A stretch of 64,000 nt of DNA from Microvirga ossetica (GTDB taxonomy: Bacteria > Pseudomonadota > Alphaproteobacteria > Rhizobiales > Beijerinckiaceae), in NCBI RefSeq assembly GCF_002741015.1, contig NZ_CP016616.1:727501-791500 (forward strand), written 5' to 3'. The translations under genes were made by a program, and so were the position numbers. This document shows, in pieces, positions 35,728-44,099 of this stretch; the stretch's first letter is position 1; every line of letters starts with the position of its first letter. The notes beneath the pieces were generated by a model. The model saw nothing but the letters and a program-made list of their open reading frames with translations, had not been told where the DNA came from and did not search any database.

Positions 35728-36978
35728 ATGACCCTCCTCCGACCTGCTGCCTGTCGGCCCGGCACCTTCCTCCCTGTTCTCTTCGCGTGGGTGCGGCGGG
35801 CGTGCCACCCGATCGCCGCGGCAACCCTCGGCATGGCCTTGGCCGCTTGCGGGACCCCGCCGCGGGTTCCCTTCACGGCGGAACAGCAGGTGGAGGCTAA
35901 TGTTCCCGGCTTCCGGAATGTGCGGTTCTGGGCCGATTCCCAAACCGTGGCGCGCGAGGCGGCACGTTTCTCGCAGCAGCAACCGGGCGAGTTCAGCTAT
36001 CTCGCCCTGTCGGGCGGCGGCGGGGACGGCGCCTTCGGGGCTGGATTGCTGAACGGCTGGACCCAGGCCGGCGGCCGGCCCGCCTTCACGGTCGTGTCCG
36101 GCGTCAGCACGGGCGCGCTCATGGCGCCGTTTGCCTTCCTCGGGCCAGCCTACGATGGAACCTTGCGCGAGATCTACACGGGTGGCTTCGGCATTACCCT
36201 CATCGACTCCCCAAGCCTGATCAACGCCGTCTTCGGATCGGGCGTGTTCGATGGCAATCGCCTGCGCTCCCTCGTCCGGAAGTTCGTGACGGACCGTGTG
36301 GTCGCGCAAATCGCGGACGAGCATCGCAGGGGCCGCCGTCTGCTCATGCTCACCACCAATCTCGACGCACAGCGCCCCGTGATCTGGAACATGGGCGCCA
36401 TCGCGGCCAGCGGCTCGCCTGATGCGGCAGATATGTTCCGCTCGGTGATGACCGCTTCGGCCAGCATCCCCGGCGTGTTTGCCCCGACCCTGATCCCGGC
36501 GGAAAGCAACGGCTACGTGTTCAGCGAGATGCATGTCGACGGCGGCGTGACGGCGAACGTGTTCATCCTGCCGCAGGACATCCTGCTGCGGAGCCCGCGC
36601 CTGCTGGCGGGACGCCAAGCCAACTTCTACGTGATCATGAACGGCAAGATCGAGCCGTCCTTCGATGTGGTCCGCAACCGCACGACGGACATAGCCGGCC
36701 GGGCCATCTCGACGATGACGCAGGTCCAGTCGCGGGCGACGCTCCAGGCCGTCCATGCCTTCGCCCGCCGCAACGGCATCGGGTTTCATCTCGCCTTCAT
36801 CCCGGAGGACGTCCCGGACGGCGGGTCCATGGGCTTCGATACCGGCTACATGCGCGGCATCTATGCGCATGGCTATGAGCGGGCACTGTCGGGAAGTATC
36901 TGGAGCACGAGCCCGCCGGGAGTGCCTGCCCACGCCGTCCAGGTCACCACGACGGTCAATCGGGCAGACCGCCGCTGA
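35728..36978 (+). CDS. Patatin-like phospholipase lipoprotein
   Basis: Predicted 416-residue lipoprotein. A basic N terminus and hydrophobic stretch end in the lipobox GMALAACG, giving a lipidated Cys. The patatin domain (about 85-360) has the glycine-rich oxyanion loop LALSGGGGDGAFGAG, nucleophile elbow GVSTG and the catalytic Asp in HVDGGVT, so the Ser-Asp dyad is complete. It would cleave acyl chains from lipids at the outer membrane or periplasm. ATG 35728 is preferred to GTG 35701, which overlaps an inverted repeat. It is divergent from the membrane operon on its left. Confidence 0.92.
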   Translation: MTLLRPAACRPGTFLPVLFAWVRRACHPIAAATLGMALAACGTPPRVPFTAEQQVEANVPGFRNVRFWADSQTVAREAARFSQQQPGEFSYLALSGGGGDGAFGAGLLNGWTQAGGRPAFTVVSGVSTGALMAPFAFLGPAYDGTLREIYTGGFGITLIDSPSLINAVFGSGVFDGNRLRSLVRKFVTDRVVAQIADEHRRGRRLLMLTTNLDAQRPVIWNMGAIAASGSPDAADMFRSVMTASASIPGVFAPTLIPAESNGYVFSEMHVDGGVTANVFILPQDILLRSPRLLAGRQANFYVIMNGKIEPSFDVVRNRTTDIAGRAISTMTQVQSRATLQAVHAFARRNGIGFHLAFIPEDVPDGGSMGFDTGYMRGIYAHGYERALSGSIWSTSPPGVPAHAVQVTTTVNRADRR

Positions 36979-37080
36979 GTGCCGGCCGAACCGTGCGAGC
37001 CAGGGAGAACGGCCGACGATGATCGCCTGGCCGAACGCGATGGCGATCATGAGGATCCATGACGCCTTTTCCTCCGCCTG

Positions 37081-37218
37081 GACGTGATTGGGGGTCGTCG
37101 CACCTGTATGGGTGTCGCCGTGGGTGAGCGGCCTGATGGTGTTCGGCGAAATGGCGGCGCCACATCATGTCTCCGGCGTCGAGACGAGCAGATCCAGGCC
37201 CAGGCGCTGCGACAGGAA
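37081..37218. repeat. Glutaminase 3' end and flank, shared with 61259-61396
   Basis: Read on the minus strand, the last 18 codons of glsA and about 85 bp beyond it match 61259-61396 (plus strand) over nearly the whole length, including the shared block CAGGCCGCTCACCCAC. Confidence 0.85.
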
Positions 37219-38166
37219 CTGCGCCGCCAGTTGCCCCCTGACGCTGTTGCCAGCCTCGTCGAGCGGTGGCGCGAACGTGCCCAGGCCGCCCTTGCCGGGG
37301 GAGACCGTGACGATGCCGCCGCCGATGCCGCTCTTGCCCGGCAGGCCGATCTCGTAGAGCCAGTCGCCGGAGGTCTCGTACAGCCCGGCCGTCAGCATGA
37401 CGGCGAGGGCGTAGTGGCAGACGTCCGGACCGACCAACTGCTCCCGGGTGACCGGATTGAAGCCGCCGTCGGCGAGCGTCGCTCCCATGATCGCAAGATC
37501 CCTGGCGCTCACGTTCAGCGAACATTGCTTCGTGTAGAGATCGACAGCCTCGGCGGGATCGCAGTAGATGCAGCCGAGGCTCTCGAGCATCCAGGCGATA
37601 CTGCGGTTGCGGAAGTTCGTCTCGGAGGCAGACGCATAGACCTCCTCGTTGAGCGGCAGCTCGCGTCCGGCGAAACGGGACAATCCCTCGTGGATGAACT
37701 GCCACTTGGCTTCCATGTTCTCGCCGGGCACGAGGCTCGTGGTGGCGATCGCACCCGCATTCACCATCGGGTTGGTCCGACCGTCCGGATTTCGTTCGAT
37801 GCCCGCAAGCGAGTTGAACGAATGGCCCGTGGCGTTCACGCCGAGCCTTTCGCGGGCTCCCGTCGCGCCGATCAGGTCGCAGATCAGCGCAAACATGAAC
37901 GGCTTGGAGACGCTCATGATGGTGAACTCGTGCTCCGCGTCTCCGACCGAGAACACGCCACCGTCCGTTCCCACGACGCAGATTCCGAACAGGTCGCTCG
38001 GCACGCGGGCGAGCGCCGGATAGACCTGCGAGACCTGTCCCTGGTCAATGGACCGGAATCGCTCGTGTGCTTCCATCACCAGCCGCTTGACGGACTCTGC
38101 AGACGGCAGCCGCCCGGTCGAGATGTATGAGGTTCCGGGGCTCACGATCGGGTTCAGCAGTTCCAT
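37165..38166 (-). CDS. glsA: Glutaminase
   Basis: Predicted 333-residue serine-dependent beta-lactamase-fold glutaminase that converts glutamine to glutamate and ammonia. The catalytic S-V-S-K motif is at 85-88 (FTIMSVSKPF). Other family blocks are NSLAGIERNPDGRTNPMVNA, SLNVSARDLAIMGATLADGG and LPGKSGIGGGIVTVSPGKGG. Length is normal. The enzyme can support acid resistance through ammonia production, which would fit the envelope-stress setting. A decayed copy of its 3' end lies at 61259-61311. Confidence 0.96.
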   Translation of the reverse strand: MELLNPIVSPGTSYISTGRLPSAESVKRLVMEAHERFRSIDQGQVSQVYPALARVPSDLFGICVVGTDGGVFSVGDAEHEFTIMSVSKPFMFALICDLIGATGARERLGVNATGHSFNSLAGIERNPDGRTNPMVNAGAIATTSLVPGENMEAKWQFIHEGLSRFAGRELPLNEEVYASASETNFRNRSIAWMLESLGCIYCDPAEAVDLYTKQCSLNVSARDLAIMGATLADGGFNPVTREQLVGPDVCHYALAVMLTAGLYETSGDWLYEIGLPGKSGIGGGIVTVSPGKGGLGTFAPPLDEAGNSVRGQLAAQFLSQRLGLDLLVSTPET

Positions 38167-38217
38167 ACCTCACCTCCCTCTCGCAATCGTAGAACAGTCC
38201 CGGCCGCATCCGACCGC

Positions 38218-38454
38218 CTACCAGCGGCCCCTACGACGGACCCAATGGCCCGGCACCCAGATGAACCTAGGCCGTGGCCGCGGACGGCGCTCGACCCGTC
38301 GGCGTGGCGCGGGTGGACGTCGGCCGGGCCGTGGCCTCTGAGGACGACGTTCGGGCCGCGGCTGGGCTTCGGCGTCCGTCGATGCCACGGTGCCGAGCGG
38401 GATGGCCAGCACCGCGCCGAGTAATCCGGCCAGAAGGGATCGTCGTGACAGCAT
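38218..38454 (-). CDS. Small exported Arg/Pro-rich protein
   Basis: Predicted 78-residue protein: a signal peptide with a twin-arginine-like start (MLSRRSLLAGLLGAVLAIPL) and a mature part rich in Arg and Pro, ending FIWVPGHWVRRRGRW. The W-V-P-G-H-W motif is that of YXWXPG/BcpO-type repeats in small periplasmic proteins. Function unknown. It lies 52 bp upstream of glsA and 28 bp downstream of the DUF1269 gene, all on the minus strand. Confidence 0.65.
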   Translation of the reverse strand: MLSRRSLLAGLLGAVLAIPLGTVASTDAEAQPRPERRPQRPRPGRRPPAPRRRVERRPRPRPRFIWVPGHWVRRRGRW

Positions 38455-38482
38455 CGCAATCTCTCCCGCTGTCTTCAATGCG

Positions 38483-39052
38483 TCAGGCTGGATGAGCGGC
38501 CATCGTGCCCGCGGCTTCCACACCCTCGCTCGCGCTCGGCGGGTGCGCCCGCGACAGGGCGGCCTGGAGCTTGGCTTCCTGCTCCGGCGACAGCGAGGAG
38601 CGGATCACGTGTCCCTTGAACTCCTTCAGCTCGGCCAGCACCTTCTCGGGCTGGGACTTGCGGATCAGCAGGAACAGTGCCGAGGTTTCGGGCTTCAGCG
38701 TATCGCCGAGCGACTTAATGAAGTCGTCGTTGATGCCGTAGTCGATCATGTTCCCCGACAGGGCGCCCGAGCCGGCCCCGACGGCCCCGCCGATGGCAAA
38801 CCCGGCGAGCGGATTGAGGAACAGGAGACCGATCAGGCCGCCCCACAGCGCGCCGGACAACCCCCCGGAGGCGGCGCCGAGGCTCACCAGGTTGACGCTC
38901 TGCTTGATGCGGACCGCGCCATCCTGGCTGCGGATGGCGACCACGGCGTCCTCGAGATCGATCAGGTATTCCTTTTGCATCCGGGTCAGTTCGGTCAGGA
39001 CCCGGTCCGCATCGGTCAGGTTGTCGAACCCGACGACCAGCAGTTCAGCCAT
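38483..39052 (-). CDS. DUF1269 family membrane protein
   Basis: Predicted 189-residue protein starting MAELLVVGFDNLTDADRVLT. Typical DUF1269 blocks: EYLIDLEDAVVAIRSQDGAV, the Gly-rich membrane hairpin GGLSGALWGGLIGLLFLNPL then AGFAIGGAVGAGSGALSGNM, and YGINDDFIKSLGDTLKPETS. Function unknown; often stress-linked. The ATG at 39052 is chosen because the upstream extension has no similarity to the family and lacks a ribosome site. It is divergent from the lipoprotein/regulator pair on the right. Confidence 0.9.
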   Translation of the reverse strand: MAELLVVGFDNLTDADRVLTELTRMQKEYLIDLEDAVVAIRSQDGAVRIKQSVNLVSLGAASGGLSGALWGGLIGLLFLNPLAGFAIGGAVGAGSGALSGNMIDYGINDDFIKSLGDTLKPETSALFLLIRKSQPEKVLAELKEFKGHVIRSSLSPEQEAKLQAALSRAHPPSASEGVEAAGTMAAHPA

Positions 39053-39262
39053 GGGATGCTCTCCTCGAGTGGGACAATCAATGCAGGTCGAACACGTGCA
39101 TGAGAGTATTGGTCGCGAGCCGTGAGGCAATTGGGTGTAACCCTGAGTCTCAGCGGGGATTGTCCCGAGGGCGCATCCAATGAACCGCCGTCCCGGAAGC
39201 CCGCCCGGCATCCGGGACGGCGGCATCGGTCAGGCGCGGAGGATGGCCGTAACCGGCCCTGA

Positions 39263-39312
39263 CGGGACATGTCCCGTTCGATTCGAGGGTTTCCCCCAAT
39301 ACCCGAACGCGA
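39263..39312 (+). promoter_or_regulatory. Palindrome plus conserved motif upstream of the lipoprotein-regulator pair
   Basis: CGGGACATGTCCCG (39263-39276) is a perfect 14-bp palindrome. Ten bases later comes GGGTTTCCCCCAATACCCG (39287-39305), which recurs at 62034-62052 upstream of a second, broken response regulator. The arrangement suggests an operator or promoter element for the downstream genes. Confidence 0.5.
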
Positions 39313-39384
39313 TGCGATGGCTGAAGCTGCCCTGTCCCCGCCAGACCGCGGGGATGCGATTCGTACCCCAGAAGGGATGATCCG

Positions 39385-39660
39385 ATGCAAAAGATCATGA
39401 CAGCCATAGCCGCCGGTGCGCTCATGCTCTCCGTCGCGGCTTGCGAGACCCCCGGCGAACGGGCCGTCGGCGGCGCCGCCATTGGCGGCCTCGCGGGTGC
39501 CGCGATCGGTGGAGCGGCGACAGGCCGGGCCGGCGGGGCCCTGGCCGGAGGGGCGATCGGTGCGGCCGGCGGTGCCATCGTCGGCAGCGCCACGGCCCCG
39601 CGGAGCCGCTGCCCCTATGGGACCTTCCGCGACCGATGGGGCAATCTCCGCTGCCGCTGA
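39385..39660 (+). CDS. Glycine-zipper lipoprotein
   Basis: Predicted 91-residue protein. Signal peptide with lipobox LSVAAC (lipidated Cys near residue 20), then a Gly/Ala zipper of repeated GGAAIGG-type units (about 29-68) and the ending CPYGTFRDRWGNLRCR with two cysteines. Glycine-zipper lipoproteins of the YMGG/OsmB type are outer-membrane stress proteins. GAAGGGATG precedes the ATG. The response regulator gene starts 110 bp later on the same strand. Confidence 0.85.
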   Translation: MQKIMTAIAAGALMLSVAACETPGERAVGGAAIGGLAGAAIGGAATGRAGGALAGGAIGAAGGAIVGSATAPRSRCPYGTFRDRWGNLRCR

Positions 39661-39770
39661 AAGGCCGGCGAGGTCGACCGCCGGCCAGCCCCTGCTCCTT
39701 CCGCGCCCGGGCCGCGTCGCGCCGGCCGCGGCGGCATGAGTGAAGCGTCCTCGGAAGGACACCTCCGGCC

Positions 39771-40403
39771 ATGACCCGCATCCTGATCGCCGATGACCAT
39801 GACGTCGTCCGCTCCGGGCTCCAAGCCATCCTGGGCGACCAGCCGGGCTGGGAGGTGGTCGCCGAGGCTGAGGACGGCCGGCAGGCGGTCGAGCTCGCGG
39901 CCGCGACGCAGCCGGACGTCGCCATCCTCGATTACCAGCTTCCCATCATGAACGGCGTCGAGGTGACCCGGCAGATCCGGGCCTTCCAGCCCCGGACGGA
40001 GGTGCTGATCTTCACGATGCACGGGAGCGAGCCGCTGATCCGGGAGCTGCTCGAGGCCGGGGCGCGAGGCTACCTGCTCAAGTCGGACGCGCGGCGGTTC
40101 CTCCTCCCGGCGGTCGAGACCCTCGCCCGACACCAGCCGTTCTTCACCGGCCGGGTCTCGGAGGCCCTGCTGGCGGCGTACCTCGCGAAGGCAGCCCCGC
40201 CGGGCGACGCGCTGTCACCCCGGGAACGCAGCGTGTTGCAACTCATCGCGGAAGGGCGCACGAACAAGGAAGTGGCGCAGCTTCTCGCCATCAACCTGAA
40301 GACCGCCGAGAGCCACCGCGCCGCCGCCATGCGCAAGGTCAACGCGCACTGCACCGCCGATGTCGTCCGTTACGCGATCCGCAACAAGCTCGTCGAGCTG
40401 TAG
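39771..40403 (+). CDS. NarL/FixJ-family response regulator
   Basis: Predicted 210-residue protein. The receiver domain (1-120) has Asp8-Asp9, phosphoacceptor Asp54 in VAILDYQLP, the conserved Thr/Ser in IFTMHGSE and Lys105 in LLKSDA. The LuxR helix-turn-helix (145-205) reads LSPRERSVLQLIAEGRTNKE, VAQLLAINLKTAESHRAAAM. It needs a HisKA_3 kinase partner such as the one at 27185-28324; none is adjacent. A paralogue lacking the first strand lies at 62153. Confidence 0.95.
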   Translation: MTRILIADDHDVVRSGLQAILGDQPGWEVVAEAEDGRQAVELAAATQPDVAILDYQLPIMNGVEVTRQIRAFQPRTEVLIFTMHGSEPLIRELLEAGARGYLLKSDARRFLLPAVETLARHQPFFTGRVSEALLAAYLAKAAPPGDALSPRERSVLQLIAEGRTNKEVAQLLAINLKTAESHRAAAMRKVNAHCTADVVRYAIRNKLVEL

Positions 40404-40448
40404 GCCTCCCTTGAAGGCAGCGCATGGCGGTTCGACGCAACCGGAAGG

Positions 40449-40685
40449 ATGCCGGCCATGACGATGCAGGCCATCACACCGACGGATGGCTCCGCCATCG
40501 GTTCCCGTCCGATCGCGGTTCGAGCGGCGCGGGCTTCGGCCACGGGCCTGTCGCACACCATCGCCGATGCCGGGACCGTCACGTCCCCGCTCGTCCCCTG
40601 GAACCCGTGCGACGCCCATATGGCAGCCGTGGTCGGTGTACCCACCCTGCTCTACCTGCCTTTCTGTCTCTTCAACATCGCATGA
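40449..40685 (+). pseudogene. NhaC-type Na+/H+ antiporter C-terminal remnant
   Basis: The frame ends GLSHTIADAGTVTSPLVPWN, then PCDAHMAAVVGVPTLLYLPF and CLFNIA. The L-S-x-x-x-x-D-x-G-T-V-T-S-x-L-x-P-W-N-x-C block is the hallmark of the NhaC C-terminal half. Only the last 46 or so codons (from about 40545) are recognisable, and the upstream part of the frame has no similarity to transporters. The intact protein would have about 460 residues. Confidence 0.7.
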
Positions 40686-40746
40686 CGCCTGCTGACGCTG
40701 GCCATCGCCTTCAGGCCATCGCGGCGGCTCCAGGGAAGCAGGACGC

Positions 40747-41469
40747 ATGGAACCCAATCTGATGGCCGGCAGTCTCGCCATCCTGTCGGTCACGTTCAAC
40801 CTCGCGCTCGGCCTCGTCCTCGGCGCGTCGATCGGTCTCGAGCGGCAGTGGCGGCAACGCCACGCCGGGCTGGCCACCCATGCCCTGGTGGCAGTCGGAG
40901 CGGCCGCGTTCACATCCGTGCCGGGGCTGCTCCCCTCCGTCGGGGACGCGACCCGCATGGGCGCCCAGGTCGTCACGGGCATCGGCTTCCTCGGTGCCGG
41001 GCTCATCATGCGCGATGGCCTCAGCGTGCGCGGCCTCAGCACGGCCGCCACCGTCTGGGCGACCGGCGCCGTCGGGGTGCTGGCCGGCTATGGCCTGCGC
41101 ATCGAAGCCGCGGAGACCGCTGCCTTCATCATCGGAGCCAACCTCCTGCTCTCACGTGCGGGCTCCTGGATCGAGCGCTTGCGGCCGGAACCCGGGATAG
41201 CCGAGCGGTTCTACGTGATCGACCTCACATGCGCGGCCAGGGACGAGGCGACCGTGCGCACCCAGCTCCTCCAGGCGGTGAGCGCCCGCGGGCTGCGGCT
41301 GCAAGGCCTCGAGAGCCACACCGTGGAAGGGTCGTCGCGGGTCGAGGTCGAGGCAACCGTCTACACGGCCCGCCAGGAGGACACCCTCGTGGAACGGCTC
41401 GTCGGCGAGCTCAGCCTGCTGCCGCACATCCACGCGACGGGCTGGACTTCCACGGCTCCCCCGGAGTGA
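40747..41469 (+). CDS. MgtC/SapB family protein
   Basis: Predicted 240-residue protein. Residues 1-140 are the MgtC membrane domain (LGASIGLERQWRQRHAGLAT, HALVAVGAAAFTSV, GIGFLGAGLIMRDGLSVRGL, STAATVWATGAVGVLAGYGL). Residues 155-235 form an ACT-like soluble domain. MgtC proteins modulate F-ATPase activity and help survival at low Mg2+ or acid pH. All conserved membrane-domain blocks are intact. A perfect nine-pair hairpin follows the stop. Confidence 0.93.
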   Translation: MEPNLMAGSLAILSVTFNLALGLVLGASIGLERQWRQRHAGLATHALVAVGAAAFTSVPGLLPSVGDATRMGAQVVTGIGFLGAGLIMRDGLSVRGLSTAATVWATGAVGVLAGYGLRIEAAETAAFIIGANLLLSRAGSWIERLRPEPGIAERFYVIDLTCAARDEATVRTQLLQAVSARGLRLQGLESHTVEGSSRVEVEATVYTARQEDTLVERLVGELSLLPHIHATGWTSTAPPE

Positions 41470-41475
41470 GGCCGT

Positions 41476-41497
41476 GTCGGACGGTGACCCGTCCGAC
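41476..41497 (+). terminator. Hairpin after the mgtC-like gene
   Basis: GTCGGACGG (41476-41484) pairs perfectly with CCGTCCGAC (41489-41497) around TGAC, seven bases after the stop. No T run follows. Confidence 0.6.
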
Positions 41498-41819
41498 TGC
41501 ATCCTGCCGCCTTTGCGCAACCCGCCGGGATGGAGCGGGAGCCGACATCAGGTACGCGGGTGGCATGGACTTGATGGCGTGAGCTTCCGCAGGGCTTCGG
41601 TCCCCGACCGCGCCGGACGCGATGCCCCGAGACAGGATTGAGCACGTTACCGCATTTCGGTTGGGGCCCGCCATTCCCCGCACCGGGAAGGATCTTTCGG
41701 CACGACCTCGGGCCAATTCCCGGTCCGCCCCAGGGTTAACCCCGATAGACCCGTTGCTTGCGAGGGATAACCTGAGGGGTCAGCAAGGTCGGCCACCTTC
41801 CCTTCGAGGAGTACGTCCC
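41498..41819. other. Intergenic region, nothing recognised
   Basis: No supported gene in these 320 bases. It should contain the promoter of the AraC-type gene. Confidence 0.4.
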
Positions 41820-42821
41820 ATGGCTGAAGTGACGTCAAGGAGCAATGCCGTTTCCGCAATAGCCCGACCCAGGTTGGCCCGGACCAGCGATAGCCGGGAG
41901 ATTAGGATCCGCCAGGCGTCGACGTTCTTTGAGGGACGCACTGGCTCCCTCGATCGCGAGGCGCACGCGAAGGAACTCGATTATCGATCCTGGGACTTGG
42001 GCGTCATCCGGTTGGAACGGATTTCACTGGTCCGGAGAACGGGAAGGACGCATCACCGCTTCACTGCCCTGGCTGATGGCAGGCCTTGCGGGAGAGATTC
42101 CCGGTCTGGTGCGTCAGCGTACTTGCAGCAGGGATCGCCGCCTGAGCTGAATTTCCGGATCCTTATCGCCTCACTCGACGAGGAGACCTTCGAGCACCTC
42201 CTGACCGCTTTCGTTCCGTGCACGCTGATCGGGAAACCGGTGCCATTGCGAGGCGGGGAGCCCATGGTGGCCCTGAATTCGTGGCAAGGTGCCATTCTTG
42301 CGGACCATCTCCTCTCGTTGGCCCGTGAGCTGCCCTCGATCCCGAAGGCGCACTGGCCGATGCTGGGTGCGGTGACCTGCTGTCTGGTTCAGAGCTGCCT
42401 CGTTCCCGCGCCGGGCAATCCCGCACGGACCGACACGTCGAGAGCCACGGCACTTCGCGAGCGTCTCCGCTGCGTCGTCAGACGGAACATGAACTCGCCG
42501 GATTTCGATCCGGAGGCGCTCAGACGGCTTGTCGCGATGTCGCGATCCAAGCTTTACCGTATTTTCGAGGGGGTTGGCGGCGTCGCGCGGTTCATCCAGG
42601 ACGAGCGCCTCGACGCGGCCAGGCAACGCCTCGCCGACATCGGGGACAGGACCTCGATCAGGGCGCTGGCCGGTGAGGTCGGGTTCCTCGAACACTCGAC
42701 CTTCAGCAGGGCGTTCAAGCTGAGATACGGCAGCAGTCCCTCGAAATTCAGGGAGATGGTTTCCGCCCATCATCCTCTCGAGACCCGTGACCATCGACAT
42801 CACGCCGGGAGCATGCCTTGA
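41820..42821 (+). CDS. AraC-family transcription regulator
   Basis: Predicted 333-residue protein. The C-terminal 100 residues hold the two AraC helix-turn-helix motifs (DPEALRRLVAMSRSKLYRIF, then DRTSIRALAGEVGFLEHSTF and SRAFKLRYGSSPSKFREM). The N-terminal 220 residues would be the sensing part. Between about residues 70 and 105 the sequence (RTGRTHHRFTALADGRPCGR) is less regular than in relatives, so a compensated frame error is possible. GAGGAG precedes ATG 41820. It is convergent with the RND operon; whether it controls that operon is unknown. Confidence 0.85.
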   Translation: MAEVTSRSNAVSAIARPRLARTSDSREIRIRQASTFFEGRTGSLDREAHAKELDYRSWDLGVIRLERISLVRRTGRTHHRFTALADGRPCGRDSRSGASAYLQQGSPPELNFRILIASLDEETFEHLLTAFVPCTLIGKPVPLRGGEPMVALNSWQGAILADHLLSLARELPSIPKAHWPMLGAVTCCLVQSCLVPAPGNPARTDTSRATALRERLRCVVRRNMNSPDFDPEALRRLVAMSRSKLYRIFEGVGGVARFIQDERLDAARQRLADIGDRTSIRALAGEVGFLEHSTFSRAFKLRYGSSPSKFREMVSAHHPLETRDHRHHAGSMP

Positions 42822-42938
42822 TCGTGCGACGGGTCCGCGCGACATGTGCAGGCTTGACGATCGTCATCACATACACACCATCGGTCCGGAGCAAGGTCGG
42901 ACGCTGCCCCTGTCTTCAGAACGGACCACGCTGCCGCC

Positions 42939-44099
42939 TCAATTGGAGCGGGACATTGCGCCGGCTCTCTGTTCACGGGCAGTCGCCGGCCGCGCCCTGA
43001 GGGGAGCCACCCGCTGGCCCGGGTGAAGGGCCTGGACACCGCCGGTGACGACGACATCGTCCGGATCGAGCCCCTGCGAGACGATCACCCGGTCGGCATC
43101 GAAGCGCAGGATGTCGACATTCCGCAGGGAAACGGTCGACGTCGCGGGATCGATGATCCACATGGCCGGCGATTGCCCGGCCTGTGTGAGAGCGCTGGCC
43201 GGAACCGCGATGACCGCCGGAGAGAGCAGTTCGATCGTGCCGATGACAGTTGATCCCAGCCGCATGGCCTCCGGAGGATCTTGCAGGCTGACCCGGACCT
43301 GGAACGTGCGGGTCACAGGGTCCGCCTGCGCGGCGATCTCGCGGACGCGCCCGACGGCGCCGACGGAACGGTCATCGGCAAGGGCAACGCGGATGACCGG
43401 ATCCTCGTCCTGCTGCTCGAGGAAACGCGCGGGGACGTTGAAGACGGCATCGCGTCCGTCGTCGCGGGCCAGTCGCACGATGGCCTGGCCCGGCTGCACG
43501 ACTTCGCCGGGCTCGGCGCTTCGGGCCGTCACCACGCCGGCAGTGCTGGATCGAAGCTCCGTGAAGCCGAGGCGATCGCGCGCCAGTTCGACACGTGCCT
43601 CGGCGTCCTCGAGGCCGGATTCGGCGGCATTCCTGGCCTGCAAGGCCTGGTCGAAGCGCGGCCGGGTCGTGAAACCCTGCGCCATGAGCTGTTCCTGGCG
43701 GTCGAAGGCATTGCGGGCCGTACCTACCTCGCCTCGCGCGGCCGACAGGGCCGCCTTCGCGGCAGTAAGGGCGTTTTGTTCGGTTTGCGGGTCCAGCCGG
43801 GCAATGAGCTGCCCGGCCGCGATCCGGTCGCTGACATTCACGGGGCGCTCCACGACGCGGCCACCGATGCGGAACGCAAGCGCGACGTTGTTCTCCGCCT
43901 GGATCTCGCCCGAGAGCTGGATATCGTTCGCCAGCTTGCTCGCCTCCACCGAGACGACATCGACAGGGCGCCCCACACCCGGCGGAGGCGTTTCAGCCTG
44001 ACCGCATGCGGCCAGTCCGGAAAGGATGACGGCGGTCATCGCCGGGCCTGATCGGAGCCATGCAGTCAATCGTGAGGTCGGGGCGGTCATAGCGGTCAT
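42939..44099 (-). CDS. RND efflux periplasmic adaptor, second copy
   Basis: Predicted 386-residue membrane-fusion protein. Lipobox-like ending LSGLAACG suggests a lipoprotein. Order: biotinyl-lipoyl half (ENNVALAFRIGGRVVERPVN), alpha-helical hairpin (about 110-180), second half (AGVVTARSAEPGEVVQPGQA), beta-barrel (about 210-280) and membrane-proximal domain. It bridges the RND pump to an outer-membrane channel. Its ATG overlaps the stop of the pump gene by four bases, so it is the third gene of the operon. It is related to, but clearly different from, the adaptor at 47179. Confidence 0.93.
   Translation of the reverse strand: MTAMTAPTSRLTAWLRSGPAMTAVILSGLAACGQAETPPPGVGRPVDVVSVEASKLANDIQLSGEIQAENNVALAFRIGGRVVERPVNVSDRIAAGQLIARLDPQTEQNALTAAKAALSAARGEVGTARNAFDRQEQLMAQGFTTRPRFDQALQARNAAESGLEDAEARVELARDRLGFTELRSSTAGVVTARSAEPGEVVQPGQAIVRLARDDGRDAVFNVPARFLEQQDEDPVIRVALADDRSVGAVGRVREIAAQADPVTRTFQVRVSLQDPPEAMRLGSTVIGTIELLSPAVIAVPASALTQAGQSPAMWIIDPATSTVSLRNVDILRFDADRVIVSQGLDPDDVVVTGGVQALHPGQRVAPLRARPATAREQRAGAMSRSN

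Noticed and set aside
35572..37050. Minus-strand frame of 492 codons opposite the patatin gene
   Set aside because: Shadow of the patatin gene. Its first residues (FGQAIIVGRSPW) resemble a decayed peptide near 61450, so the flank is duplicated DNA, but no complete small gene with a credible start could be defined.
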